Position numbers and translations under genes: made by a program. Below the pieces are notes generated by a model. It was not told the DNA's origin and made no database searches. It saw only the letters and a list, made by a program, of their open reading frames with translations. A stretch of 64,000 bases of DNA. Source: Blastomyces gilchristii SLH14081. Taxonomy: Eukaryota; Ascomycota; Eurotiomycetes; Onygenales; Ajellomycetaceae. Below, piece after piece: positions 43,057 to 54,859 of the stretch (positions are counted from its first letter, which is position 1; each line of letters starts with the position of its first letter). The stretch is from assembly GCF_000003855.2 (NCBI RefSeq), contig NW_003101677.1, positions 489,008-553,007 on the forward strand, given 5' to 3'.

Positions 43057-46000
43057 ATGGCCTCATGCACTCATACTGAGACTGATTCAATCTCACTCTC
43101 TGAGGGAAATACTACATCATTTTCTAGAGTGTGTATACCTCTATCTCAGCAGAAATCTGAGATTTCTGAATCTGCTGCACATTTTGACATGAGCTCTTCA
43201 ACTGCCCTGTCACCGCCGCGGCCTCTACACACCTACATTTATCATAAAGATAGAGAGATTAAGGTCAGAGATTTATCAAGATATAAGAGAAACATCTTGT
43301 CTGAATTTCACAGCTTTATCTGTACTCTTGAACAGAAATTCTGCCTTAATCTGAGCCAGTATAATACTTATGAGATATAAGTAATATACACTGCTAACCT
43401 TCTTAAAGGCATCTCTGTAACTACTTGAGTTATTAAGAAAAGAGAGCTTGAGTGTATCAATACATTAATACTGTCATGACTTAGAAAGAATTCAAGAACT
43501 TTCTATTAAATTAAATTGAAGATCACTGTAACTGCAGCTTCACAGCAGTACAGCAGTTTAACTTATTATATTAATGAGATAATGAGAATTCTTCTGATTT
43601 CAATACAAGATTTGAAGAATATTAGAAGAAATTAACTGATGATTTGAATTAATTAAAAATACAGCTTTATCTTATGAAGCTGACTTATAAGATGTGAATA
43701 ATAATATTATAATATCAGAGTTTATTAATCAATTATACTGAGCTTGTCAATCTGACTTTCTGAATCTATTTAAATAATCAATTCTCTGAGAAAAAGATCA
43801 ATAAGACCTCTTCTAAGTAATTAATAATAAGATTTAAATAACACTGTGACAGCTTCAGTGTGAAGAAAGTAAAGAAGAATTTCAAGTATTCTGATTCTTC
43901 ACTCACTGTGAAGAAATATTAAAAAAGATTTGATAAAGATCTCTATTTCAACTGCAGAGCTGATGAATACTATATCAGTAATTATAAGAAGCTGAAGAAG
44001 AAAAGAAATCAAGAAGATATCTTCTCAAAGTTAACTTCTCTTCTAGTAAATATATTTATGAAAGATAATGAAGAGAAAGAAATGAAGAATTGATAATTCT
44101 TATATCTCTAAGTTCATGTTATAATTACAATACATATTCTGAATAAAGAGATATCAGTGAGATATCTACTCAACTTTAAAGTAAATACTAACTTCATATT
44201 CTATTTCTTTTCTTTGATGAAGAGTTGAAAGAAGATAGATTTATCAGATTATGCAAAATTTACTGATGAAATGAAATATCACTGTTTTAGCATAATTCAA
44301 GTGAAGTGTGTGATTACAGACTTAGAAGAAATCTTTAAGAAGAGTAGTCTGCTTCTTCATACAGTTAATATTATAATTGAGAATGTCATTCTAGGTCTTT
44401 TATAATTGAGAGAAAACAATTCTCTCATTAACTGAGTTACTTAGATGTAACAGTACTATCTTACTAATAAAGAGATAGTGATAGAGAAATCTGAAGAGTT
44501 TCATTGAAAGAATCTTGAGAAAAAAATTGAGTCAATATACTGTGTAGCAGGTGATTAAGACTTGAGAATAGATGAAGAAGCTATCACTCTCACTGCAACA
44601 TTAGCAGCAGTATTTATTATTGAAGATGAATGTATATAATATCTCTTTACAGATTTTAAGAATGTCTTTTCAGAAAGAAAAGTAGTGAAGTTTTCTAATA
44701 TCAAGATATAATATAAGATTCATCTTGAAGACAGTGTAATGACACTGTATGAGTCTCTTTACAATCTGTCTATAAAGGAATTGAATGTTCTGCACAAATA
44801 TCTTGAAGAAGTGTAATCAAAGAACTGAATATATTTATTAAAGAGTTCAGCAGAGACATCTATACTCTTTATACTTAAGAAGAATAATAGGCTACATCTA
44901 TGTATAGACTACAGAGGTCTCAATAAGATAACAGTTAAAAATTACTATTTATTATCATTAATTAATAAGATGATCAATCAGTTATTTAAAGCAAAGATAT
45001 TCTCAAAGATTGATATACAGAATATCTATTATAGAATCAGAGTTAACAAAGACAATGTTTAGAAAATAGCTTTTTGTATCAAGTACAGTAATTTTGAATA
45101 TCTTGTTTTATCTTTTGATCTTTGTAATACTTCAGCCATCTTTCAGATCTATATAAATGAGATACTGCAGAGCCTTGTTAATGTCTTCTGTATAGTATAT
45201 CTGAATGATATTCTAATCTTCTCAAAATCAGAGAAAGAATATGATACTCATGTTGAAGAAGTGTTGAGTTGCTTAAGACAGTATTAACTCTATGTAAATA
45301 CTGAAAAATGCTCATTCTACATGCAGGAGATTGATTTCTTAGATTATATTATTGAAGTGAATGACATTTCAATGAACAGAAGCTGAGTCTCTGTCATTGA
45401 GAACTGATCAGCACTGTGAATATATTACAAGATGCAGATGTTTCTAGAATTTGTAAATTTCTATAGATGATTTATCTATACATATTTATAAATTACTATC
45501 TCTCTTACAGATCTGTTAAAGAGAAGTGTGAAAGATAGAAAAATAAGACTATTTACTCTCACTTAAGACACTGTGCAGGTGTTTGTAGAATTGAAATAAG
45601 CTTTCACAGATGTTATAATGCTGAATCACTTTAATCTCAACTTACTCAGTCAGTGTAAGACTGATGCATTCAGAAATGAGATCTATGAAATCTTTTCATA
45701 GTTGATACTGAAGATCTTTCAATGTTAAAAGAATCAGAGAATAATCATCTCTGAGAAAATAGATAATGAATTGTCTGTAAGAGAAGGCTTTTTCACAGAG
45801 TCTATAAGATATTATAAATGAAGATCAGTGACCTTCTTCTTCAAGAAGTTATCACTCATACAGAGAAGATATAATACTCATGATCAGAAGATATTAATAA
45901 TTATTAAATTCTTTAAGATCTGATAATATTATCTTCAGAGTAGTAAGTACTCAGTGCAAGTTCTCACTGATTATATAAATCTGCATTACTTCTTGACAAC

Positions 46001-47890
46001 AAAGAGCTTGACAGAATGTCAAGCCAGGTGAGTGAAGCTGCTTTTAAAGTATGATTTCTATATCTGATACTGTTCAGATCAGCTTAATCCTGCTGATATA
46101 CTGTCTAAACAGTCTGATTATAATATTGTTAATACAGACAAGAATTCTATAAAAGAATCTCTGTTATCACTGTAGAAGAAGCTGGCTGCAGAGAGTTGAG
46201 ATTCTTTAAAGCTTGAAAATAATGCTGAAAAGACAGCTGTGTGACTCAGTATAGAAGATGAAAGAAAACTCAGATCTCTGTAGAGAACTGACACTGAAGA
46301 TTATAAGCTTCTTATATCATATCTTACAATTATTGAATGAGTAAAGAATAAAACAGTCTACAATCTTTTAATCTGACTATTTTTAAAATTCATTGATAAG
46401 TTATAGAAGAGGAATATCTCTACTACAGCTTGAATTCAGAAGTTGAAGAAGAAAGAATTCAGTTTAAACTTGAAAGAGACAGACTCTGAGTGAGACAGTG
46501 CTGTTAAGAAACTAAGTTACTGATAACTAGAAGAATATAAACTTCTACTACTGAATGATTCAGTCTTCATCTCTTATAACAGAGTGATATATCAGAAGTT
46601 ATTGAGAATTCATTATAATAATTCTCATACAGAGCACTTTAGATTAGAGAAGACTGAGAAGCTTCTAAAATATAAATATATTTAAGACAAGCTTTAGACA
46701 GATATCAAAGAGTATGTTGAAACTTATAATATCTATTAAAAAATAAAGATTCTGCAGTATAAGTAATATAGTAAGTTAATATCACTATCTATTTCAAAGA
46801 GCTTATAACAGAATCTATCAATGAATTTCATAGTTAACTTACTGAAGTTGATAAGAGTTAAAGAATATAACTTAATTTTAATCATTATTGATCACTTTAC
46901 AAAGATAATTAGATATATTTCTACTTATAAAAAGATTAAAGCCTCTGAATTAACTGACCTGTTTTTAAATATTATTATTTATAATTATGATGCTCTGAAA
47001 TTATTAATAACAGATCAAGAATTCCTCTTCATCAGTAAATACTGATTGACTTTTTATTATTATCTTATAATAAGATGTCTTCTTAGTACTGCATTTCATC
47101 TGCAGACTGATGACCAGACTGAATACTAGAATTAGATACTAGAATAGCATCTTTGAGTGTTTTATTCATATTATTAGAATGATTAGCTCAAACATCTTCT
47201 AACTGCTGAATTTATATATAATAATATAAAGAATGCAATCTTAAAGATATCTCTCTTTTATACTTATTATGAATATAATTCTTTATTACTCAGTGATATC
47301 ACAGACAACATTTCAAAGAGAAGAATAGACAGTCAGAATATCAGACAGATACAGAGAACAGAGTATCTCTCAGTATCAGAAGTAAAAGCAAGATTGAAAC
47401 TTTTGAATAAAATTTATAAGAAGATAGTGAAAAGCATTCACTATATTCAGAAGTAATAGATAAAATACTATAATTAAAAACATCTTCTGATAAAGTTCTT
47501 GATAGAGAATCAAGTGCTACTTTTAGTAAAGAATATCAAGATAATAAGACTGTATAAGAAGCTCAGTGAGTAGTGACTAGAATCTTTCTCAGTAATAAGA
47601 GTGATAAGTAAGCAGATATATAAGTTGAAATTACTCACAGAATTGAAATTAATTCATTCTATTTTTCACATTTTCTATTTAAAGCTCTATAAGTAATATC
47701 TCAGAGTGAAGCTATCTTAGCTGAATAATATTAAGATTAAGAGTAATACTGAATATCTTATAAAGAAAATATTAAATAAGTGAATATATTACAGTAAGTT
47801 TCAATATCTTATGAAATAAGAAGAATATTTATTATCAGAGAATTTATAAGAACTGCTTAAGTATTTGAAAAATGCTGAGAAAGAGATTGT
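43057..47890 (+). pseudogene. gag-pol of gypsy element 2, stop-riddled
   Basis: 43057-43380 is an open gag N-terminus (MASCTHTETDSISLSEG). About 43935 has a ruined CCHC knuckle (FNCRADEYYISNY, with Tyr for Cys/His). 44880-45380 is RT (LCIDYRGLNKITVKNYYLLS; CIVYLNDILIFSKS, YLND for YLDD). 46600-47110 is integrase (open frame 46821-47045 with IDHFTK and ITDQEF). 47740-47890 resembles a chromodomain (NKW-type tail, TEYLIKKIL, LLKYLKNAEKEI). All domains carry in-frame stops. Confidence 0.8.
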
Positions 47891-48671
47891 AAGCTATAAG
47901 ATGACTAGTAGAGACTGCTCTATTATATATCAGAGATATTAAATAAGAAATGCTATTTAAGACTTCTTATTTTTTTTAAAGAATTTTTTAAAGATAATCT
48001 CATAGTAATAAGCTGACATCTTATAGACTTTATAGCACTCTTCTTCTATTTTCTCTCAAAGAATTTTTTAGAAGTTTAATAAGACTATACAAGTGTAAAA
48101 TTTCTGAAGTAATTAGAGAAAAGAAATATTTGAAATTAATAAAAAAGATTAATATTATTGATCTGCAGGCTACTGCTATTCTAGTAAGATTACAGCTCAC
48201 TGAAAAAGTAAAAAGAGAGAATCTCAGAATCTACTTATTAATAATCACACTCTTATTAAACTTATTCTTCACTGTTGAAATCTCTGATATTGATATCTTT
48301 ATCTGCTGAGAAGTTAGCACTGTGATACTGTAGAGAAGCATGCTGCAGAAGAGTATAAGAAATACTGAAAGTATTAATTTATTAATTTATAAAGTATCTC
48401 AGTTATCTGCTTCAACTGAAGTGAGATTCTCTTTAATTAGTAATTGATCTCTGCAGTACTTTCAACAGCAGTACTGACTGATCTCTTCTTAGAGTCAGTT
48501 ATTCTAAGATGTTTTTTCATCTCAGAGATTCATACTTTCATCTCTTTTTATAGATGAGTAAGAGGAATCTTTTCAGTCTTAATAAAATCTGTTAATACTT
48601 GAAGCTCTGAGACTCTTGCTCTGTACTACTTAAGTATCTAAACTTCTTATCAGAGCTGATATAACATCTTT

Positions 48672-49283
48672 CTATGAGATAATACTTACAGAGAGACAGA
48701 AGTTATTATTACAGATATAATAAAAATAACAGAAGTAAGAAAAGAGATAGATATATAAAATTCTCTCTTTCTTCAGCTGCTTAGTGTAGTGTAGATAAGT
48801 AGTGATGCTGATCAGAGACTGCACTGAAGCCTTCTTACAGAGAGAAGATAAAGGAACTGCAGAACTCTGCAGACTTAACTCAGCAGTATTCTGAGCAGGG
48901 CTCAGATATGCTGTGAGAGAAGAACTACAGATTAAGCTTCTCAGAGTCACTGTTCTCAGAATCAAGCTCTTCTTAGATTTCTCTTCAAATAATCACACAG
49001 GGTCATACATCACTGTATTAACTGAGAAGGGGGGCGGCGTCACAACAGCAGTGAGAGAGGCAGGGGACAGACCAGACACAGATGCATCAGCTGGCAGAAG
49101 GAATGACATCTCACTGCAAGACACAGTAACTTTCACCACAGCTGTAAGAGATGCAGGAGAAGAAGAAGATGTGACAATGAGAGTGATGCTCTCACAGCTC
49201 ATTGACACTGTCATCTCTGCCTTTAACCTGGCTTTCTTGACAGTCATGAAGACTGCAGCTGCACTATGAAGATGTTTACTCAC
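48672..49283 (-). other. Antisense frame in the gypsy-2 3' region
   Basis: A minus-strand frame from ATG 49283 runs about 203 codons with a single internal TGA (48993-48995). It is Ser/Thr/Ala/Val-rich and contains SPASLTAVV twice. A plus-strand frame (48913-49269, 118 aa) overlaps and reads TTAVREAGD / TTAVRDAGE. The stretch 49005-49270 keeps GG, CC and CG and is clearly less RIP-altered than its surroundings. It is unclear which strand, if either, was coding. Confidence 0.35.
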
Positions 49284-49745
49284 TAGAAAATGTCAGAATA
49301 AGTTCTTTATTATTCTCTAAGAATAATACTCTCATACACTCACTGTTACAATTGAGAGAGAGAAAAGAAAAATATTTCATAGAAGAGAAAGATCTTTTCA
49401 AAAAAATCCTGCTACTACTATTAGCTTTATCTCTAAAATACATCACTTTTACAGAGAATTTTATATATAGAATAAAATATGATAAGAGATCTGTAAGTCA
49501 CTTATTAACTACATTTTCTTCATTTTAAATTGATATATAAGAAACTCACTTATCATATATTTAATTTGAATAAAGATGAATAAAGAAAGATCTATATAGT
49601 TAGTAGAAAAACTCATCTATTTCTTTATATCATACACAGTACATGCACTGTTAATCAGTTAGTAATTATTACTATATAACAAAGATAATTTCTAATTCAG
49701 TAAATCTTAAGAGTATAGAGACTATACTTTTAAAGAGAAGAGTAT

Positions 49746-50289
49746 TATTATACTTCTGACTATGTTAAGACTCTGTTACAGTTTCACACAGCTTATCACT
49801 TTTATATAGATAATTCTATTCATTTCACAGACTATTTAAACCAGTTTTTAATCACTCTATAATATTATTTAAATATATTATAGAAAGATCTGATTGATGA
49901 ATATGAGAACCTCACTTCTATACAAGGTTAGCAGATTACTTTTTCTTAATAGTAAGATGCTGCTGAGGTATTACTTCAGCTATTTTTACTTATGAAATAA
50001 GAGAAGGTATCTGCTCATTGTCTATATAGAATAGCTAGATACTGACTTCTTATAAAAGAAGTCAGTAATTCATTTTTTCTTCTACTGAAATATATACAAG
50101 AGTTACTGCATGTTTCATATAATATTCTTAGTATACTAAGTATCATATCTGTGATATCTCTGCAATAACTCTGTAGCTTACAAGCTCACTATTTAAGTAA
50201 GATAGTCAAGCTCACTTATACAGCTTCTTAAATAACTATCTCTATGTAACACTGCTGACTAGTCACTGCTTCGGTTCTGTCACATTACA
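49746..50289 (+). repeat. 3' LTR of gypsy element 2
   Basis: 544 bp, colinear with the 5' LTR. Its first 130 bp are fully converted to AT-rich sequence. It ends CATTACA before GCGGT. Confidence 0.85.
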
Positions 50290-50424
50290 GCGGTACAGAC
50301 ACCTTTTCTAATGAGGAAATCAGGGTTCAATTCATGTAATTAATTATTATTGCATTTTTGAAAGATTTGAGAATGAAAGAGACTCCGGGTGACAGCTTAT
50401 AGATCATGATGTAGCAAGAGAGAG

Positions 50425-50521
50425 TGTTAATAATTACTACATCTACTCTAGTCATGTGCTACTCTAATCTATTTAGTGTAACTCATATAGTTAGATTACA
50501 ACATAATAACATTATTCTTTA
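50425..50521 (+). repeat. 3' LTR of the copia element
   Basis: 97 bp, colinear with the 5' LTR; differences are mainly C to T and G to A. It lies 136 bp beyond the gypsy insertion. Confidence 0.75.
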
Positions 50522-51395
50522 AGAAAGATTAAGTGATGTACTTAGTAAGGTTAAGTTTTCTGTATACACTTTAGACTCAACAGAGTATAGTGCAAGAAGC
50601 TGAGCTAGCTGAAACATCAGTCAAACATTGTTACTTTCAGCAACTGAAGCTCTCAAATCTGTATACTTCTTGTAATATTTAAATTATTAGTCAATCTATT
50701 CAAAATTAACAGTAGTGTTATTAAAAAGCATTATTAAAAAACAATATTAAAAAGTGTTATTAAAAAACATTATCTTTTACAAAGTGAATATAAAAGTTAC
50801 TTAAGTAATCACTTTCATCTTATTCTCATCTTAAGAATTAGTCATTTCATTATTCATTGTCTTAATGTTAAGATTCTTTATCAGTGTTTATATTGCAAGT
50901 TGAATCACATGAGTAATACAGAAAATATGATCTTATTTATTATTTCAGAAATATAAAGTCAATTTTTACTCTAAGCTCTTCATTATAGTGTAGTTATTCA
51001 CAGTATTATCAGTTGTAATTGTAAGAAAACTGAGACTAATATCTTAATAATTGTTTTTAATCACTGTTATTAATATCTCTGTTATATAATTCTCAGTATA
51101 ACTGCTGATTAATAATTCAAATTTAATTAATATCTCTTAATAAGTTCAGTTCTTATCAATGTAATAATATATAACTTTTATAAATATAAGATTTAGAGAT
51201 ATATATATATAAAGTAATTATTTATAAAAGTTATCAGATGAGAGTTGTGAAATCAGAGTACTGATATATAACTATTTTCATATAATTTTCTTCAAATTAG
51301 AAAGTTAGTATTATTAAAAATTATTATTTAATAGAGTAACTTATCAGCTTAGTAGTAATTTTCTAATTATTTTTCTTTTATTATCTACATTCTGA
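50522..51395 (-). pseudogene. hAT transposase remnant (interrupted by the full-length LINE)
   Basis: Minus-strand reading at about 51045-50820 gives SLSFLTITTDNTVNNYTIMK, then FCITHVIQLAI with stops. It resembles the TTDNASNN...CxAHxxQLA region of hAT transposases (catalytic Asp of the DDE core lies here). The N-terminal part continues beyond the LINE at 59125-59368. Stops replace Trp/Gln/Arg codons. Confidence 0.6.
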
Positions 51396-51479
51396 CACAG
51401 TCTGAAGATTCAATCACTTCATCACAAACTCACTCGATTTTTTGAATAAGAATTCACTGATAGATTCATCAAAAAGCCC

Positions 51480-51740
51480 TCAATCATACAAGCATTTTGA
51501 CCCCATTGCCGACCGCATACCCCGTGTGGTGGTGGAGTTATCCAGCCAAATGTGAACCAGATGTTGTTTGAAACTCCTGTGTGGGATTATCCCTCATTCT
51601 CTCCTACCACACCACAACCCCGGGCCAAATTGCCATACAAATTGTAAGGTGAAAAGACCTAGTCATATGCATCAATCTTCTCAATTTTGGAAGATCCCTG
51701 ATCTGTAATTGTGGAGATATCTGAGGAGTGACATCCGCGA
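51480..51740. other. RIP-spared segment of the LINE 5' UTR
   Basis: Balanced base composition with many CG, GG and CC steps (for example CCGACCGCATACCCCGTGTG), in sharp contrast with both sides. Non-coding in all frames. It may hold the LINE's internal promoter. Confidence 0.5.
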
Positions 51741-52036
51741 AAACCCTGTCCATCTTTGATGTTTCAAAACATCAACACCAAGTCTCACTCTTGTATCGCC
51801 CTTCTCAATCTGGCCCATCCCCGGCAGAAAAATACAAAAAGATACCTCAGCAATAATATCAAGCACATAATCAACAGACACTTCTGAAGTGCAATCTCTG
51901 TGAATACTCTGTCTGTCTTCAGTGTATCTAGACATCAATGCCAAGTCTCACCCTTGTACCGCCCCTCTTAATCTGGCCCATCCTCAGCAGAATAATACAA
52001 AAAGATACCTCAGCAACAGTATTTAATACATAATCA
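51738..52036. repeat. 163-bp tandem repeat, two copies, in the LINE 5' UTR
   Basis: CCAAGTCTCAC at 51778 and 51941 fixes the period at 163 bp. Each copy includes AATACAAAAAGATACCTCAG. Promoter-type monomers in the 5' UTR are known for several LINE groups. The first copy retains more C and G. Confidence 0.85.
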
Positions 52037-52973
52037 GTGAACAACAAGTCAACAGAACAAGTCAACAGCATGTCAACAACTATAAATTCAGTATATCTCA
52101 AGGTCTGACTGAGCCTTTGATCCCTGCACAGTGAGATATATTAAATCTAGTTTTAATATCTCAATATTCAATAGATTCTGCAAGAGATTGAGAACAGCAA
52201 CACTAGGTTTCTATTAAATTTAAGAATTAACTCTATATTGATATAATCATTGACAAAGTCTTCTATTTTGAAATATAAATAATCAGTTTCTCTACATCTC
52301 ACTGAGAATATTTATATTATTATATAGAAACAGACTTATATTCTCTATAATATCAAGACTCTGAAGAGGGAAAGTCTTGATAGAGAGTATATAGTAGTAT
52401 ATATCTTAGCAGTTTCTATCTCATTCTTCTACAGCAGTTAATGCAAAAAAAAAAAGATCTTAGAAATAGTTTTTTACTTCTCTTGAAAAAGTAAGATGTT
52501 TTTCTCTGAGTTTTACACAATATTCTTACAAAGAATTAAAAACAGAGTTGTTTTCTGTCATAATTTCATATTCTTTTAAGTAAGAATTACTTTTTCAGTG
52601 ACTGAAGAGCTTTTATTAATACTTAATTCTCTTTTACACTCTTTATTAACTGATTTGAGTTGCACACTTGTTGTGTGAGAAGAATTGAATGATTTAGAAT
52701 AAAATTGAATAGTTTTAATCAATTTCTCTGCAAAAAATTAACTTATTTTTTGTCAGTTTTTCTCTTAAAAACTGTCATATTATCTGATTTATTATCAATT
52801 GATATCATACTTTTCCTCACTATATCTCCAGAAAGAGTTTGTAAAGATTTTATTGATTTATCTTAAAAATCAATTTTAGTTTATTAGATTCTCTTTAAAA
52901 ATCTAATCTAGTTACTGAACTAGTGTGAAAAAAATCTGATGTTTTATACATAAAAGTCTTTCATTCTTCTTTT

Positions 52974-53160
52974 GAAACAGTCTGATCAACTTTTAAATTG
53001 AAAATAGACTAATAAATCTCTCAACTGAAACAGTCTGACCAACTTTTCATGTGAAAATAGATTAATAAATCTCTCAATTGAAACAGTCTGATCAACTTTT
53101 CATTTGAAAATAGACTGATAAATCTCTCAATTGAAACAGTCTGACTAACTTTTCATTCAG
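52974..53160. repeat. 53-bp tandem repeat, ~3.5 copies, just before LINE ORF1
   Basis: GAAACAGTCTGA recurs at 52974, 53027, 53080 and 53133, an exact 53-bp period. The array ends 8 bp before the ORF1 ATG at 53169. Confidence 0.9.
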
Positions 53161-53168
53161 TGAGTAAA

Positions 53169-54720
53169 ATGAGTTCAAGAGTACACTCAGTTGATGTGAA
53201 AAAAGATGTTTTCTCAGATGCTGTTCCTGAGATTGAAATTCTAAAGAGAAGAGAGAAGGAAGAAATAGAGAAATAACAAGTTCTTGAAATACAGAAACTG
53301 GAAAAAGTAAGTAAAATTCTTGTAAAACAGTGTCTGAGTGAGAAGAATGAAGAAGTTCTGTTAATTCTTCATACTCAGACTAGACAACTACAAGAAGTAA
53401 TCAAGTTCAAACTTGGAATTTCAAACACAATTCAAAAAATATTGAAATCTTCTAGTACAGTCACTGACTCTTTTTCATCTTCTACTTCTTCATCTTCTTC
53501 TTCAAATCAGAAGAAAATATATACTCAAGTAGCAGAATCTGCTGTCTCTAAACCTGCTAGTTTAAAACCTGCTCAAAATTCTGAGAAAACTGAGAAGATA
53601 TTACTGAGATCTCTGTCATAGAAAGGAAAAAAAAGAAATGTAAAAAGAGAAGAACTTTCAAATCTCCAGAAATAGAAGACTTATTCTCAAAAGTCTCAAA
53701 TCAGAAGATCTTGTAAAAAAACAAGCTAAAGTCAAATCTCATTTTCAGAATTAGAAATGAAATTAATCAGCAGTTCTTTTCTCAGTTAATGACTGATATT
53801 GAAGTTCAAAAATCAGTCATAGCTTCAATTGAGTCATCTTTCTTTGAAAATTCTATTATTTTGACTACAATGTCTGAATTCAGTGCAGAATTCCTCATTC
53901 AGAATGAGAATCTCTGAAAATCAGTAATAGAATCTCTACTGAATACAATAATTCTATCTGAGAGAGATGAAAAGTGAGACAAATTCATTCTTCATGATAT
54001 TTCAGTTGAAATTTTTGACTATGAGAAAGAAATGCTACTTCTTAAAAATGAATTAGAAGAATACAATTCTATTCAACTGAGAAAAGAGCCTGTATAACTT
54101 CATTCAATTGAGTTTAAACAGAGTAGAAGAAATGTCTCTGTTCTAGTGTATATAAAGACACTTGAACAATCAAGAATCTCTGAAGTAAGAGTAGCAGATT
54201 TGAAAATGAGAGTTCATAAATACAAAGACTCAAGAATGAATCTCAAAGCTCAAACACAGTGTTTAAACTGTCAAAGATATGAACACTTTGCAATCTCTTG
54301 TTTCAGAGACTTAAAATGCGCATTCTATGCTAGAGATCATAAAACTAGTGAATATAAATGTGAAACATGCTTAAAAAGAGATGAAATATGTCAACATACT
54401 CTGCTTAAGTGCTTCAATTGCAAAGAAAAACATGCATCTAGCTCAAAAGAATGTGTATTTACTTCAAGAACTCAGAAGAACTGAAGAAAAGATGAAGCTC
54501 AAAGTGAATCTAAAACTGAAGAGAAAATTCAAGCTAGTAATTCTACAACTGTAAGCTCAAAAAGAAGAAACTCTTAACTATCTAGATCTTCAAACTTCAA
54601 TTCTCCAGCTAAATGTAAACAGAATTTGAATCCTCAAACATCTGTTAAGATTAGAGAATTGAGAAATGACTCTGATGATAAACTAGATAGAATGCAAGCA
54701 GTTGAGATTCCTGCTTTTTA
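53169..54720 (+). pseudogene. LINE ORF1 (gag-like, zinc knuckles)
   Basis: ATG 53169 (MSSRVHSVDVKKDVF) begins a Ser/Lys/Glu-rich protein with stops. The open piece 54146-54484 holds CLNCQRYEHFAISC (CX2CX4HX4C), a damaged CAFYARDHKTSEYKC and CFNCKEKHASSSKEC, the triple Cys/His array typical of Tad/I-type ORF1 proteins that bind the LINE RNA. Confidence 0.75.
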
Positions 54721-54859
54721 AAATAGTTATAATCTACTATCTGGTGATAGTGATTAGATTCTACTCTATCTTCACTCTCTTTTAGTATGAATGTATAACA
54801 AAAATAATAAAAAAAGTTTAAAAACTCTTCAAAAATCATATTTATTCAAAACAATGTGA

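Larger units (their letters stand above)
42456..50289 (+). mobile_element. Second Ty3/gypsy chromovirus, inserted in the copia element
   Basis: Two 544-bp LTRs, 42456-42999 (TGTCACGC...TGTTACA) and 49746-50289 (TATTATAC...CATTACA). Flanks GCTGT and GCGGT agree at four of five bases, a likely target duplication. The interior reads gag, protease, RT, integrase, chromodomain in plus orientation. It is a different family from the element at 28686. Stops throughout show RIP inactivation. Confidence 0.88.
35119..50521 (+). mobile_element. Ty1/copia element split by two later insertions
   Basis: The 97-bp LTRs are 35119-35215 and 50425-50521 (TGTTARTRATTACTACATCT start). A purine tract (AGCAAGAGAGAG) precedes the 3' LTR, as in copia elements. 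The interior order is gag with CCHC knuckle, protease, integrase, RT, RNase H, the Ty1/copia order. A LINE fragment (36626-39005) interrupts the gag end and a gypsy element (42456-50289) interrupts the 3' end. Without these the element is about 5.2 kb. No clean 5-bp target duplication was found at its ends. Confidence 0.85.

Noticed and set aside
35114..50526. 5-bp target duplication for the copia element
   Set aside because: AAGGT on the left and AGAAA on the right do not match even allowing C-to-T/G-to-A changes; the exact duplication is undetermined.
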